Shown here: positions 46,201-52,981 of the stretch, piece after piece
Layout of the letters: the number at the start of each line of letters is the position of its first letter
Position numbering within the stretch: position 1 is the stretch's first letter
DNA from: a virus
Length of the DNA stretch: 64,000 bases
IMG/VR virus record: IMGVR_UViG_3300030382_003905
Location: 1-64,000 of that record
Reading direction: 5' to 3' (one strand)
The notes under the pieces: model-generated
The model's input: only the letters and a program-made list of their open reading frames with translations
Database searches by the model: none
Told to the model about the DNA's origin: nothing
Made by a program: the position numbers and the translations under genes

Positions 46201-48910
46201 GCTTGGAAGAATTGTAGATAAACAAGAAAATAACGAAGTGTTAACCACTGCAGAGTTTAATAAGTTTAGAGATGCCGTAGAAAAGAAAAGAAAAAGTGCC
46301 TGGGGTGATGCCAGAGCCGATGCTCTGGATAGATTAAAGTTAGAAAACCAAAGCGCACCAGTTAAAGGAGTTGTAAGGAGTGTGAAGAGGAAGATGGCTG
46401 TGGCAGCTAAAGGTATGTTGAGATTTTTAGATCACAATATAGTTGCCACTGCGGAGGATTTATCAGGGTTAATGGATAGAGTATTAAGATCTACTGGTGA
46501 CTTATTTGGAGGCCCTCTTATGGAGTTTGTGGCAGATAGTGTTCGCGCCTCTACGCGTGAGTTTAAAAAGCAAAGAAGATTACAGCAAGGAATATTTTAT
46601 GACAAATATGAAGAGATATATGGTAAAAAATGGCGCAAAGCTGTGAGACAAAATTCTGTCATAAACCCTTTAGACATTTATTACAGTAAAAAAGCTCATG
46701 ATATTTTAGTAGAACAAAAGGAAAAAATTAAAAAAAGTAACGCCAGTGAGCGAACTCAAAAGGATTTGATTCTTCACATAGATAAACAAATTCTAAGAAA
46801 CCAACTGGAGTTAAGTCAAAACCAAATGTATTATATATATAATCAATTCAAAGACCCAGCACTTAGGTATTTGAATGGAGTGGATGGTGATGCGAGTAAA
46901 ACTTTAGATAATACTTTTTCCCCAGACCGTGGTTTAAAAACTATGCTTTTATACGAGTTTGACTCCAAAGGTAATTTAATAGTAGATTCTAATGGAGAGT
47001 TTAAGGTATCCCAACAAGCGGTTCAAGGAGATGCGGCTAATGTCTTAAGTAAAATAGAAGAAGCTTTGGATGATAAAGTAAAAGAGTGGGCAGACTGGCA
47101 AGTAGATGTTTACTATCCCTCTGTATATTCGCGCTATAACGATGTATATAAAAATATATACAGAACAGCTATGCCTCAAAACCAGTATTATGCAGGAAGA
47201 TTATTTAGAGAAGCTCCTGAACAGGCAGAGCCAATAACTGTGTTGCCTGTAGATAAAAATGGTGCGTACAACCCTATTGCGCCTCAATCTACCAAAGCAA
47301 GATTAGCCTCTGATAAAGGAATACATTTTGCAGACGGTGATAACGCAATGGTTAACTATATGCGTGATATGGAATATTTTGCAGCCTACGCAGAAACCAT
47401 TAGGGATATACATAAAGTGTTTAGTGATAAGGCTATGAAAGGGGCGATTGCAGAACTCCACGGAGAGAATATAAATGAATACATTAATAATGCTATAAAG
47501 AAAATAGCTAACAAAGGGAGTGAGTTGGGGGATGTCAACGTAAAAATGATCAACGCCTTTAATACAATGTTCTTGTTGTCGCGTCTGGGCGCTAACCTTA
47601 CTTTGGTGGCTAAGCAGATGACCTCCTTCCTTACTTATGGTAATGATATAGGATATCTTAATTGGGCGAAATATGCCGCTATCTCTTTAACCAAACTTTT
47701 CAAAACACACAGGGAGATTATGGAAAACTCAATTGTGCTTCAAGATAGATACGGATACACGATAGATGTTAATGGTAAAAGAGTTTACGTTAAATCTACA
47801 CCTATTCAAAAAAACGTAGAGAACTATGCCGAGCAGCAGATGATTAACATGATACCACTGAAGGCACGGGAGGTGGGTATAGAGAATATTATAAAGTATT
47901 TAATGCTTACTACAATGGTTGGGGATAGGGCTGCAATTTTAATAGGAGGTATACCTAACTATCTTTATTATAAAAGTAAATTTAAAAAGGCAGGTCTAAG
48001 TGAAGAAGAGGCTATCCAGAAAGCTATTGTGAGCTTTGAAAAAGACACCTTAAAAACTCAGCAGTCATACGACTTGCAGGATAAAGATTATTATCAAACA
48101 GGATATCCTTTCATGAGGGCCTTTAATATGTTCTTAACCACGCCTAAACAATACTTTAGAAGAGAGGTTGTCGCAACCCGAAACCTATACCGAAAACTAA
48201 AAGCCTGGGATGTAAACGCTGGAAGAGGAACATTGACTGAAAACCTAAGAACTTTATTTACCTATCACTTTATAATGCCAATGCTGTTTCAGTATGTAAG
48301 TCAAGGATTCCCAGGGCTTTTAAGAGCCATGACAGACGAAGATAAAGAAGAGCTTAAATGGGCGGCTCTACTTGGAAACCTTAATGCTATCTTTATTTAT
48401 GGGCAAGCTTTGGAGAGCGTGGTAGACTACCTTATACTTGATAAAAGCTATGGATCAGTTCCTCAAAGTCTTCCTATTTTAGAGTCAATATCTAAATTAA
48501 CTGAACTATGGAAGCGCGCTCAAAACGCTAAAACAGAGGAAACTCGTGAAAGAAATATGGATAAATTTTTCTTAGAATTAGTTCAAGCTTGGGGACTTCC
48601 TGCTTCTCAAATAAAAAAAATATGGAAGAACTACAGTGAGCTTGGAAGTGCTGATGGGCCTGGAGACGCGATGCTTTTAATTATGGGCTTTAGTGAGTAT
48701 ATGAGAAAAAGAGCAGAGAAAAAAGGAGGAGTTAAACTAACCGAGAGAGAAAAAGAATTATATATACCAGGGTATAAGAAAAACAAGGATCGTCTCCAAA
48801 ACACTCCCCAATACAAGTTAATGCAGAAAAGAAAAGACCAGGAAAGGGAAAGAAAAAAGAAACTAAGAGAAGATTATTTAAAAAGGACTTATGGCAGAAA
48901 ACGTAGATAG
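40232..48910 (+). CDS. 2892-aa polyvalent internal virion protein with zincin domain
   Basis: The N-terminus holds two copies of a YTKS-type helix motif (GFYTKSLDEFIKQF and LFTKSKEEFLDAY). Hydrophobic helices occur near residues 385-415 (NTVGGIVSTVAGAAIDVAAE) and 585-605. An acidic low-complexity stretch (about 975-1050) precedes a metallopeptidase domain with HEIGHAV (His1143, Glu1144, His1147) and a likely third ligand in DEERFAEVV about 60 residues later. A Lys/Pro repeat linker follows (about 1290-1335). The C-terminal third is helical with hydrophobic segments (FNTMFLLSRLGANLTLVAKQ), like the C-terminal helical domains of large polyvalent phage proteins. It is probably packaged and ejected into the host. 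No RNA-polymerase DFDGD motif is seen. Confidence 0.7.
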   Translation: MEKLTKLYSVLKRDGFYTKSLDEFIKQFEDPTYQDKVFNLVTRERLFTKSKEEFLDAYSVKKKDATVFPSETGSSDSSETNEIPEATETFEVEGQEVSRDEFIAEEDRQQKIPGINLDPFHRPNQYSGSTRQVNVAYEPRESGNLETILVPTGASKFEEALSTINAYQIDVEEEEAEARLNYLFNDFGFTFEQGGGTILQGFDSITVTAPNGKSKAFNLDPVMGDIFSGETSVANEMRQWMRANQTQESREKNIILSNDEQYRIFYSMQGVQEAVNALQEDENNFKERQADFLTQRNEWMQKQEFYNTVDPNSYQALEFKDEYLAHKEKGKQIDALKDDLMLDIQHFKQYSDVLLTQAGKYVDYKSQKSGGWEFYPKQIWNAMMNTVGGIVSTVAGAAIDVAAEGLEIFGFGVFPGVSDFQEFLGFDNTMGQSQEDFQQDYLNVLENTRPEIYQNIIAKYPGIRDGKIEDFSQVREFTKKLMGTVSRIKNQEGQEETEALLGKDSSGITEEEEIAELARDQHIKRIKDIVKGRPASAKDKDGNLIGYEAKNWTGLRNIFTDYLGFSDVSEEADMAVRSRGGFAAFIWKGILGGMESLPALVAFGRKGVMKKPKKSLNALQKMAANTKAYLLSPHGMQRSLQMSGFIADGINKEMENNPAFAYVSEQQKKNILLPIAVTSSILEVAGFRNLETGTNFTGAALKMALGQTTRKTTAKEFTQIVSDVVTNPWKKGALRILGAATAEFETGLLQQLTEFEIKRLYDLVNNDEFNTPVMWSKEYGGKVLEAGLLEAIGGAALGSIAAMHEAATSDNLQSISNDMFELFNSIVDDKNFKTMYVADLKQQVITGERTQEEADVLLYQFNQLAGIKGQIPSDMNADNKKKAIALLLRKQELENQVEGKDESLTRKQRDEIKAIDNEMAKLSEESIEDIGDLEKGRKGIKVEVTEEDAIEELKQEGVENPSPKQIKEKQDAIYKRSTETLDAQESTEDSGQVGEGVSQQEPSQEGETEVETEDGAKTQEEVDLDREAQEDADLEEVLGDTNQTEEEVGDNLFRNTKGKTIDDTQNRKEKNTIYRRAKRGAKFIRKLLPGVSITLYDDNDVYNKAAGREKGFSEPGTYDPGSRKIMINVSVAAKLGRTAVIAHEIGHAVLVETLKKAGENSVMARKVARRLMEAVYKSAYLSKADKAKIEAFIDAGKYEENIRDEERFAEVVKIIATHFNNFSPANKSKIRRLLDKLIDALPNKVKAALNRLGFDVMTATDNEIIQFLQTIGSKIGAGVEAEAKDVKVLKKIVKEEKADTKAKTKPKTKPKKPKSEVKEKEKADTKPKRKPKKRKNERPYNQPKWQKLDLIEKGVLFFAIEDLEKRIALIKQRLAADLRSLEKGIWPMQDFGIYKNEAELREYARELIREHKAALAELKKGILPKSKAAKKMAFQPREWGEKKTTEGGWSRRSNKLYNAYLAKWEAKQLANEKVKNKQAKKSLARRRLELGEEYQMRGDYINNLNFDLQQLEKKAAEVNLLVKPTYNEVTGQLNGYRFTTLSGAHINPMEVEQGWNRRSNRIADGADGENLIKAGNNILEIVKIAIDNGFTNDTIKRYLKRKNYSTTEINEALKITTQGIFETLPKSFANLPGGIKSGLTLMMKISSKYIQLTDTNRKSKDYNEKLEKKAAKGKAESTWYLKLREVKDDTQIMNEVVEYARTLPEYKSAGYNTSLALLIERDVMLALNPTPNNYSAPQVRALTQILKGKAFAQLEIRQAQKFLRNFMRSVLPRDLYGKGEVISLIDKVNAIKTKEELPAVVKEVLDVVTRKANKSYMASIFNILNRKTRKIESGRYKGKIISENIRQRIKDINAMIADPESGFKAIKKRINELYKIREELEAKSDTMTDQEMQQLDDIAVALIVNNAFMSENDSPNKTQELIEALTILNELEVQGRTEFQTQLEEARLRYRKNFAMAFKEVTGLTINWKDLTEEEAYKEVTEREKGNNTELGRIVDKQENNEVLTTAEFNKFRDAVEKKRKSAWGDARADALDRLKLENQSAPVKGVVRSVKRKMAVAAKGMLRFLDHNIVATAEDLSGLMDRVLRSTGDLFGGPLMEFVADSVRASTREFKKQRRLQQGIFYDKYEEIYGKKWRKAVRQNSVINPLDIYYSKKAHDILVEQKEKIKKSNASERTQKDLILHIDKQILRNQLELSQNQMYYIYNQFKDPALRYLNGVDGDASKTLDNTFSPDRGLKTMLLYEFDSKGNLIVDSNGEFKVSQQAVQGDAANVLSKIEEALDDKVKEWADWQVDVYYPSVYSRYNDVYKNIYRTAMPQNQYYAGRLFREAPEQAEPITVLPVDKNGAYNPIAPQSTKARLASDKGIHFADGDNAMVNYMRDMEYFAAYAETIRDIHKVFSDKAMKGAIAELHGENINEYINNAIKKIANKGSELGDVNVKMINAFNTMFLLSRLGANLTLVAKQMTSFLTYGNDIGYLNWAKYAAISLTKLFKTHREIMENSIVLQDRYGYTIDVNGKRVYVKSTPIQKNVENYAEQQMINMIPLKAREVGIENIIKYLMLTTMVGDRAAILIGGIPNYLYYKSKFKKAGLSEEEAIQKAIVSFEKDTLKTQQSYDLQDKDYYQTGYPFMRAFNMFLTTPKQYFRREVVATRNLYRKLKAWDVNAGRGTLTENLRTLFTYHFIMPMLFQYVSQGFPGLLRAMTDEDKEELKWAALLGNLNAIFIYGQALESVVDYLILDKSYGSVPQSLPILESISKLTELWKRAQNAKTEETRERNMDKFFLELVQAWGLPASQIKKIWKNYSELGSADGPGDAMLLIMGFSEYMRKRAEKKGGVKLTEREKELYIPGYKKNKDRLQNTPQYKLMQKRKDQERERKKKLREDYLKRTYGRKRR

Positions 48911-49145
48911 CGAAAGAAAATTAATGGAGGATAGTTATTACTTAATAACAGGCCGTAAGTCTTTTGAGGAGGTATTAGAAGACGAGAAAGAGTTGGCTGT
49001 TATTTTTAATCCCTACCAGCCCATAAAAGTAATGGATGGGGACGCTTATGATTGTTTAATAGAATATTATATATCTACAGAAGAGTATGAAAAATGTGAC
49101 GAACTAATGCAAATGAAAGAATTAAACCAACTTATTAACCTATAA
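48891..49145 (+). CDS. 84-aa acidic hypothetical protein
   Basis: This is the last rightward gene. The ATG lies inside the end of the 2892-residue gene (20-bp overlap). The product is acidic and helical (RKLMEDSYYLITGRKSFEEV, LEDEKELAVIF, EYYISTEEYEKCDELMQM) with no known domain. Its 3' end overlaps the convergent leftward gene by 11 bases and no terminator hairpin is visible there. Confidence 0.65.
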   Translation: MAENVDSERKLMEDSYYLITGRKSFEEVLEDEKELAVIFNPYQPIKVMDGDAYDCLIEYYISTEEYEKCDELMQMKELNQLINL

Positions 49146-49497
49146 TATATCCTACTCCACTTGCTACAACATCTGTATCAAAATTCTCTTTATAGTTTAT
49201 TCTTTCCACTTCTAATTTATAAAATTGAGTAGCCATCATTCCCGCCACATGAGAGTCAGTGGGAAAAAAATATTTCCACCCTTGGGAACACCCTCTGTTT
49301 ATATAATAGAAAAATCCCATCCCTAATTTGCGTGTATTTTTTTTAAAAAACACTACAGCTGTTTGGTCAGATGTAGGAATTATTTCGTGTACACTAAAAG
49401 TTTCTCCCTTGTAATTACCTTCTCGGGTTTTATTGGAGAAATTATCTGCCACATCTCTTGCGGCTTTCCCTAAAGCTTTTGCTATTTGTTTATTCAT
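49135..49497 (-). CDS. 120-aa hypothetical protein
   Basis: This is the last gene of the leftward block. It is a mixed helix/strand protein: helical ALGKAARDVADNFSNKTRE, then strands QTAVVFFKKNTRKLGMGFFY and a His/Met-rich helix. No catalytic motif is recognised. Its start overlaps the stop of a 35-residue ORF (ATGA), so it is translationally coupled to the metallophosphoesterase group. Confidence 0.65.
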   Translation of the reverse strand: MNKQIAKALGKAARDVADNFSNKTREGNYKGETFSVHEIIPTSDQTAVVFFKKNTRKLGMGFFYYINRGCSQGWKYFFPTDSHVAGMMATQFYKLEVERINYKENFDTDVVASGVGYIIG

Positions 49498-49601
49498 TTA
49501 AGTTTTTGTTGAAGTTTACGTATTCTTAACCGAACCTCTTTTGTTTGAGGTTTAGATAATTTGAGTCTTAATATTTCTTGCACTATTTCATGTGATTTCA
49601 T
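49494..49601 (-). CDS. 35-aa basic helical peptide
   Basis: This ORF is linked by four-base ATGA overlaps to both the metallophosphoesterase upstream and the 120-residue gene downstream, which strongly suggests translation. The peptide is one Leu/Lys/Arg-rich helix (SHEIVQEILRLKLSKPQTKE to KLQQKLK). Function unknown. Confidence 0.6.
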   Translation of the reverse strand: MKSHEIVQEILRLKLSKPQTKEVRLRIRKLQQKLK

Positions 49602-50356
49602 AAGTCCATCATACAATTTATAGCAGTGTGCCCTCCTAAAACAACACCACACGATATACTTTGTTTTTTAAAGTTTTTAGCGTAGGCCGCTGCATATGAT
49701 TTAGCATCTATACCGCACCCTACCTGCATAGCAAACACTCTAAACTTCTTTCCTACAAACCAGTGAACATATGCCTCGGTATGAATATGGCCACATACGC
49801 TTGACATCATATTGTTTTTGGCTTTAGTTTTTGCTTGCCCTCCTTCTCCGTGTTCATACAGAACGTTATCATACACTATGTTTTCCACCCATCTCCATTT
49901 AGGAGTGCCTAAGACGTCATTGTAGGATCTTATCCACGCTGAAGGTACTCCCCCTGTCATCGCCTTTCTTGAGGCCATTCTGTCGTGATTTCCAATCAGC
50001 ACGTCAGCTACAGGAAAAGCGGAATACCAGTCTTTTACAAATTCTTTAGCCATCTTTAACTCATAGCCAGGGGAAAGTCCGTCAGGATCTGGCTCATGAT
50101 AGCTGAAGGCATGGTTGTCTAAAATATCTCCTATAAATATTACTTGATTGCAGTTATAGCTGGCATAAGTTTCTTGACAATGGCTTAAATATCCTTCTAA
50201 TACAAAAGGGGCGTGGAGGTCTCCTATAACTAAAACTCTACGCTCTTTTTTATTTAAGTTTTCAAAAGCCTTTCTTTTATTTCCTGACAGCCGAGGCCTG
50301 ATTTCGTCTACATTATTTTTGTCTCCTGTAAGAACGTCGGGGTCATTATATTTCAT
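49598..50356 (-). CDS. Calcineurin-like metallophosphoesterase
   Basis: This 252-residue protein carries all core motifs of the two-metal phosphoesterase fold: GDLHAP (45-50), GDILDNH (76-82), GNHD (122-125), a lone His in YEHGEGG (169) and GHIH (189-192). Substrates in this family include nucleic acids, cyclic nucleotides and phosphoproteins, so specificity cannot be read from sequence. It lies in the DNA-metabolism block; a nuclease or nucleotide phosphatase role would fit. Length is normal for phage members. Confidence 0.9.
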   Translation of the reverse strand: MKYNDPDVLTGDKNNVDEIRPRLSGNKRKAFENLNKKERRVLVIGDLHAPFVLEGYLSHCQETYASYNCNQVIFIGDILDNHAFSYHEPDPDGLSPGYELKMAKEFVKDWYSAFPVADVLIGNHDRMASRKAMTGGVPSAWIRSYNDVLGTPKWRWVENIVYDNVLYEHGEGGQAKTKAKNNMMSSVCGHIHTEAYVHWFVGKKFRVFAMQVGCGIDAKSYAAAYAKNFKKQSISCGVVLGGHTAINCMMDL

Positions 50357-50537
50357 CAGTAAGTGATTGAATTAAGTCAGCAAGAAGTTGGATTAAGGCT
50401 TGCGCCTTCTTCTTTGCGTGTTGGTTTTCTCTCTCCATCAAATCCTCATAAATATCATCGCCAAGTCGGTGGATGCTTTCTGACACATAAGTTATGTGCC
50501 GTATGGCATTTACATCCTCCTTGGCTACTCGTGGCAT
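50346..50537 (-). CDS. 63-aa helical hypothetical protein
   Basis: This small, mostly helical protein (VNAIRHITYVSESIHRLGDD, then QHAKKKAQALIQLLADLIQS) overlaps the metallophosphoesterase start by 11 bases and the DnaA-like gene stop by 13. No domain is recognised. Tight packing on both sides supports it as real. Confidence 0.6.
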   Translation of the reverse strand: MPRVAKEDVNAIRHITYVSESIHRLGDDIYEDLMERENQHAKKKAQALIQLLADLIQSLTDEI

Positions 50538-50968
50538 TTATAGTTTAGTTTTTTTAATTTATTGAGGTCATGTTGTAATTGCTCTATGGCTAAAGATAGC
50601 AGAATATTTGACTTATGCAAGTTATTTAAAGATTTTTTTATTAACACAATATCAACGACATCTACACTGGTGTCAAGCAGATCGTTTTTTGTTTTGAACA
50701 GGTTTAAACATACCTTATATTTCTCTTTTAAAGCAGGTTTAAATTTTACCATATAAGGAAACTCTCTGACTCCGTGAATAATAGTTGCATGGTTTTTTAA
50801 AAAATGTTTTCCGATTTCTGCAAAACTCATCTGGAGTTCTTTTCTCATTATGGTATAACAAGTAGCTCTGGCTTCAATAGTAGCTGCTTGTCTGCTTTTA
50901 GAGTTTACATCAACACTAAACACGTTGTTGGCTATTCCTTTGAGCCTGTTTATTTTTACAAATTTCAT
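50525..50968 (-). CDS. DnaA domain-IV-like DNA-binding protein (147 aa)
   Basis: Residues 24-75 follow the pattern of the C-terminal DNA-binding domain of the initiator DnaA: a basic start (KSRQAATIEARATCYTIMRK), helix ELQMSFAEIGKHF, then the signature-like NHATIIHGVREF (in DnaA, DHTTVLHACRKI). The AAA+ ATPase part of DnaA is absent; instead a C-terminal helical tail (residues 100-147) follows. It could bind DnaA-box-like sequences and act as a replication or transcription regulator. A second protein with the same domain is encoded at 57800. The start overlaps the upstream gene by 53 bases. Confidence 0.72.
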   Translation of the reverse strand: MKFVKINRLKGIANNVFSVDVNSKSRQAATIEARATCYTIMRKELQMSFAEIGKHFLKNHATIIHGVREFPYMVKFKPALKEKYKVCLNLFKTKNDLLDTSVDVVDIVLIKKSLNNLHKSNILLSLAIEQLQHDLNKLKKLNYKCHE

Positions 50969-51284
50969 TTGATTTTATGTATAAATTTAAATTTCTTAGG
51001 TCTAAGTATTCATCCATAGAAATAGGGGTTATGTCGGTGAGTGTCATATTCTCTAATTCTATTTTTACCACTTCTAATGCAAAGGTTATCGGCTTGCCCG
51101 CATACACCACTAAACCTCCCAATATATGGGAAACTAAGCTGTTGTTTTCTACCTCAATACTGTTCTCTTCAAGAAATCGAGCTATCTTAAGACTAACGGG
51201 TAGCTCAAATTCTTCCAGTGCCTCCAGGAAGTAATCATCCACCTCATAAATCTTCTCCTCTATATATTTCTGTTTCAATTCCAT
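50916..51284 (-). CDS. 122-aa hypothetical protein
   Basis: This acidic N-terminal helical protein (YIEEKIYEVDDYFLEALEEF) has a small hydrophobic/beta middle (SHILGGLVVYAGKPITFALE) and a polar C-terminus. No family is recognised. It overlaps the VRR-NUC gene by 41 bases upstream and the DnaA-like gene by 53 downstream. These are among the longest overlaps here, so one start may be wrong. Confidence 0.55.
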   Translation of the reverse strand: MELKQKYIEEKIYEVDDYFLEALEEFELPVSLKIARFLEENSIEVENNSLVSHILGGLVVYAGKPITFALEVVKIELENMTLTDITPISMDEYLDLRNLNLYIKSNEICKNKQAQRNSQQRV

Positions 51285-51492
51285 GGTCGTGTAATTCTTT
51301 TAATCTATATTGTTGCAAAGTAGACACCCTTCCGTTAGGTTTTTTGATTTCTGAAAACACAACGCTGGAGTCTCTCGGAATAGCAATAAGATCAGGAATA
51401 CCATTTTTATTTGTTTTGATAAGCTTAATAACATAGTATCCTTCTTCTTCAAATTTTTTTATTCTTTTCGCCTGTATCCTTTGCTCCGTCAT
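51244..51492 (-). CDS. VRR-NUC domain nuclease
   Basis: This 82-residue protein is a minimal VRR-NUC (PD-(D/E)XK superfamily) nuclease. Visible residues are GIPDLIAIP (Asp34), VVFSEIKKPNGR (Glu48, Lys50), then STLQQYRLKELHDHGI, the usual Q-x-L helix. Phage members act as junction-specific or nicking endonucleases and are often paired with SNF2-type helicases. Exactly that partner lies one base upstream. It probably processes replication or recombination intermediates. Confidence 0.9.
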   Translation of the reverse strand: MTEQRIQAKRIKKFEEEGYYVIKLIKTNKNGIPDLIAIPRDSSVVFSEIKKPNGRVSTLQQYRLKELHDHGIETEIYRGEDL

Positions 51493-51493
51493 A

Positions 51494-52741
51494 TTACAAA
51501 GTTAATAAATCTCTCTTGAAATGAGTTAAAGTATAATCCTTTTTCTTTACTACAGCCTTATATATTTGTCTTTCAATCCCTTCATTGCTAAAAACCCAGT
51601 AAATTTTATTAAACCTTCTGGACTTGGTAGTCATACGATCTCGGGACTGCCAATAGCTTGTGGCTGAAAAATCAATATTATAATAAACTATACATTCAGC
51701 ATTTCTTAAACTAATCCCCTCTCTTCCGCTTACAATTTGTAAAGCAATAGATTTGTTGGTGGTATCAAACTCCTCTAAGTCGGTTGTTATTCTGTCTTTA
51801 TACACTTCTTTAATAGCACTCAGCTCGTTAACAAACTTGTAAAATATAGCGATTTTTCTTTCTTTAAATCTATCAGCTATAAAATAAGCTTTAGTGTGGT
51901 CGACCACCATTCCATTACCGCTCTCAAATTTTATAGTACCAGAGCTTAATTGGTGTATCTTCATCATCAGCTTTACCGAAGTGTCAGCGAGTATTACCTC
52001 TTCTTTGCCTTGAACCACTAAGTCTTGTTTTAATTTTTTAATAAGCTTAAGGGTTTTAGGATCTAAAGGAACCATTAAAACTTCCTCATCTATAGTAGAT
52101 TCAAATCCTGCTAATTTTTGCGTGTAAGATATTAGATAGGGCTTCATGTGGTGCAAAATCAACTCCAAACCATTAGAGTAGTCATTGATCATCATTCCTC
52201 CAATTTTTCTCTGTCTCACCTTCACATAGCGTTTGCTAAATGAATAGAAGTTTTTATGAGAGTTGAAAGGGTTTTTAGGTATAGCGTATACTTGATGATA
52301 CATTTGACTATAAGATTCTGGAGTAGGTGTGCCTGACAACAGGACAACATAAGGTTTAGATTTGGAAACTATTTCTTTAATCTGCTTAGCTCTTTTGCTT
52401 GGTTTAGGGAAAGCGCCCATTCCATGAGCTTCATCGCAAATCAATCCATCCCATCCTTTAGTGGGTACTTTGTGGAGAGATTCGTAGTTTGTAATCATAA
52501 TATCATAACCGCATCCAGAGTCATCATAATCATTCTCAATGCTTGTTATAGCTTTCTTCTTGGTAACGAATAAAACTTTTTTCCTCTTGGCGTCTTTGGC
52601 CCACATATAGGTAAAAAGATTTAAAGAGGTTATAGTTTTTCCTGTCCTTACTTCCATAGCTAAATAGAGAAAACGAAAAGGGATAAGAATTTTTATCCCT
52701 CTTTTTACAATCTCCTCTTGGTATGGTCTTAGCTTTAACAT
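51494..52741 (-). CDS. SNF2-family DEAH-box helicase/translocase
   Basis: This 415-residue superfamily 2 ATPase has a Q-like motif LRPYQ near the start, Walker A VRTGKT (31-36), Walker B CDEAH (102-106), motif III SGTPTP (136-141), and in the second RecA lobe a GREGISL motif followed by YYNIDFSATSYWQSRDR, the SNF2 motif V-VI region. It is short for the family and lacks extra domains, as usual in phages. It would translocate on DNA during replication or recombination, probably with the VRR-NUC nuclease encoded next to it. Confidence 0.92.
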   Translation of the reverse strand: MLKLRPYQEEIVKRGIKILIPFRFLYLAMEVRTGKTITSLNLFTYMWAKDAKRKKVLFVTKKKAITSIENDYDDSGCGYDIMITNYESLHKVPTKGWDGLICDEAHGMGAFPKPSKRAKQIKEIVSKSKPYVVLLSGTPTPESYSQMYHQVYAIPKNPFNSHKNFYSFSKRYVKVRQRKIGGMMINDYSNGLELILHHMKPYLISYTQKLAGFESTIDEEVLMVPLDPKTLKLIKKLKQDLVVQGKEEVILADTSVKLMMKIHQLSSGTIKFESGNGMVVDHTKAYFIADRFKERKIAIFYKFVNELSAIKEVYKDRITTDLEEFDTTNKSIALQIVSGREGISLRNAECIVYYNIDFSATSYWQSRDRMTTKSRRFNKIYWVFSNEGIERQIYKAVVKKKDYTLTHFKRDLLTL

Positions 52742-52757
52742 TAAAACTCAATCTTTT

Positions 52758-52979
52758 TTATTTAATTATTATTACTTCTCCTTGTGTTTCAATCCAAACA
52801 TGCGCACCACAACTTAAGGGTTTTTGAGGGCTATACACCACTTTGCTTGGACCTTTTATCTCTACCTCATGTGCGTATGTATTACTCTTATATGTTTTGC
52901 ATGTTAGAACAGGATTATCTTGATTGTTTTTCCTGTTGGCTTTTATTACATGCTGGTTTACGTGGATTACTGTTTTCAC
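52758..52979 (-). CDS. 73-aa conserved small phage protein
   Basis: The start is GTG. The protein is basic and strand-rich with the segments TVIHVNQHVIKANRKN, TYKSNTYAHEVEIKGPSKVV and LSCGAHVWIET. I recall this pattern from small proteins of many marine phages, including cyanophages, with no function assigned. It sits between the helicase and primase-helicase genes, two bases after the latter stops in transcription order. Confidence 0.7.
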   Translation of the reverse strand: MKTVIHVNQHVIKANRKNNQDNPVLTCKTYKSNTYAHEVEIKGPSKVVYSPQKPLSCGAHVWIETQGEVIIIK

Positions 52980-52981
52980 TA

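Noticed and set aside
40232-48910. Giant protein as a virion RNA polymerase like those of crAss-like phages
   Set aside because: No DFDGD-type catalytic motif is visible; the recognisable motif is a zinc peptidase instead.
51497-51504. Minus-strand TAACTTTG before the VRR-NUC gene
   Set aside because: Only five bases before the start codon and inside the helicase gene end, where co-transcription is expected.
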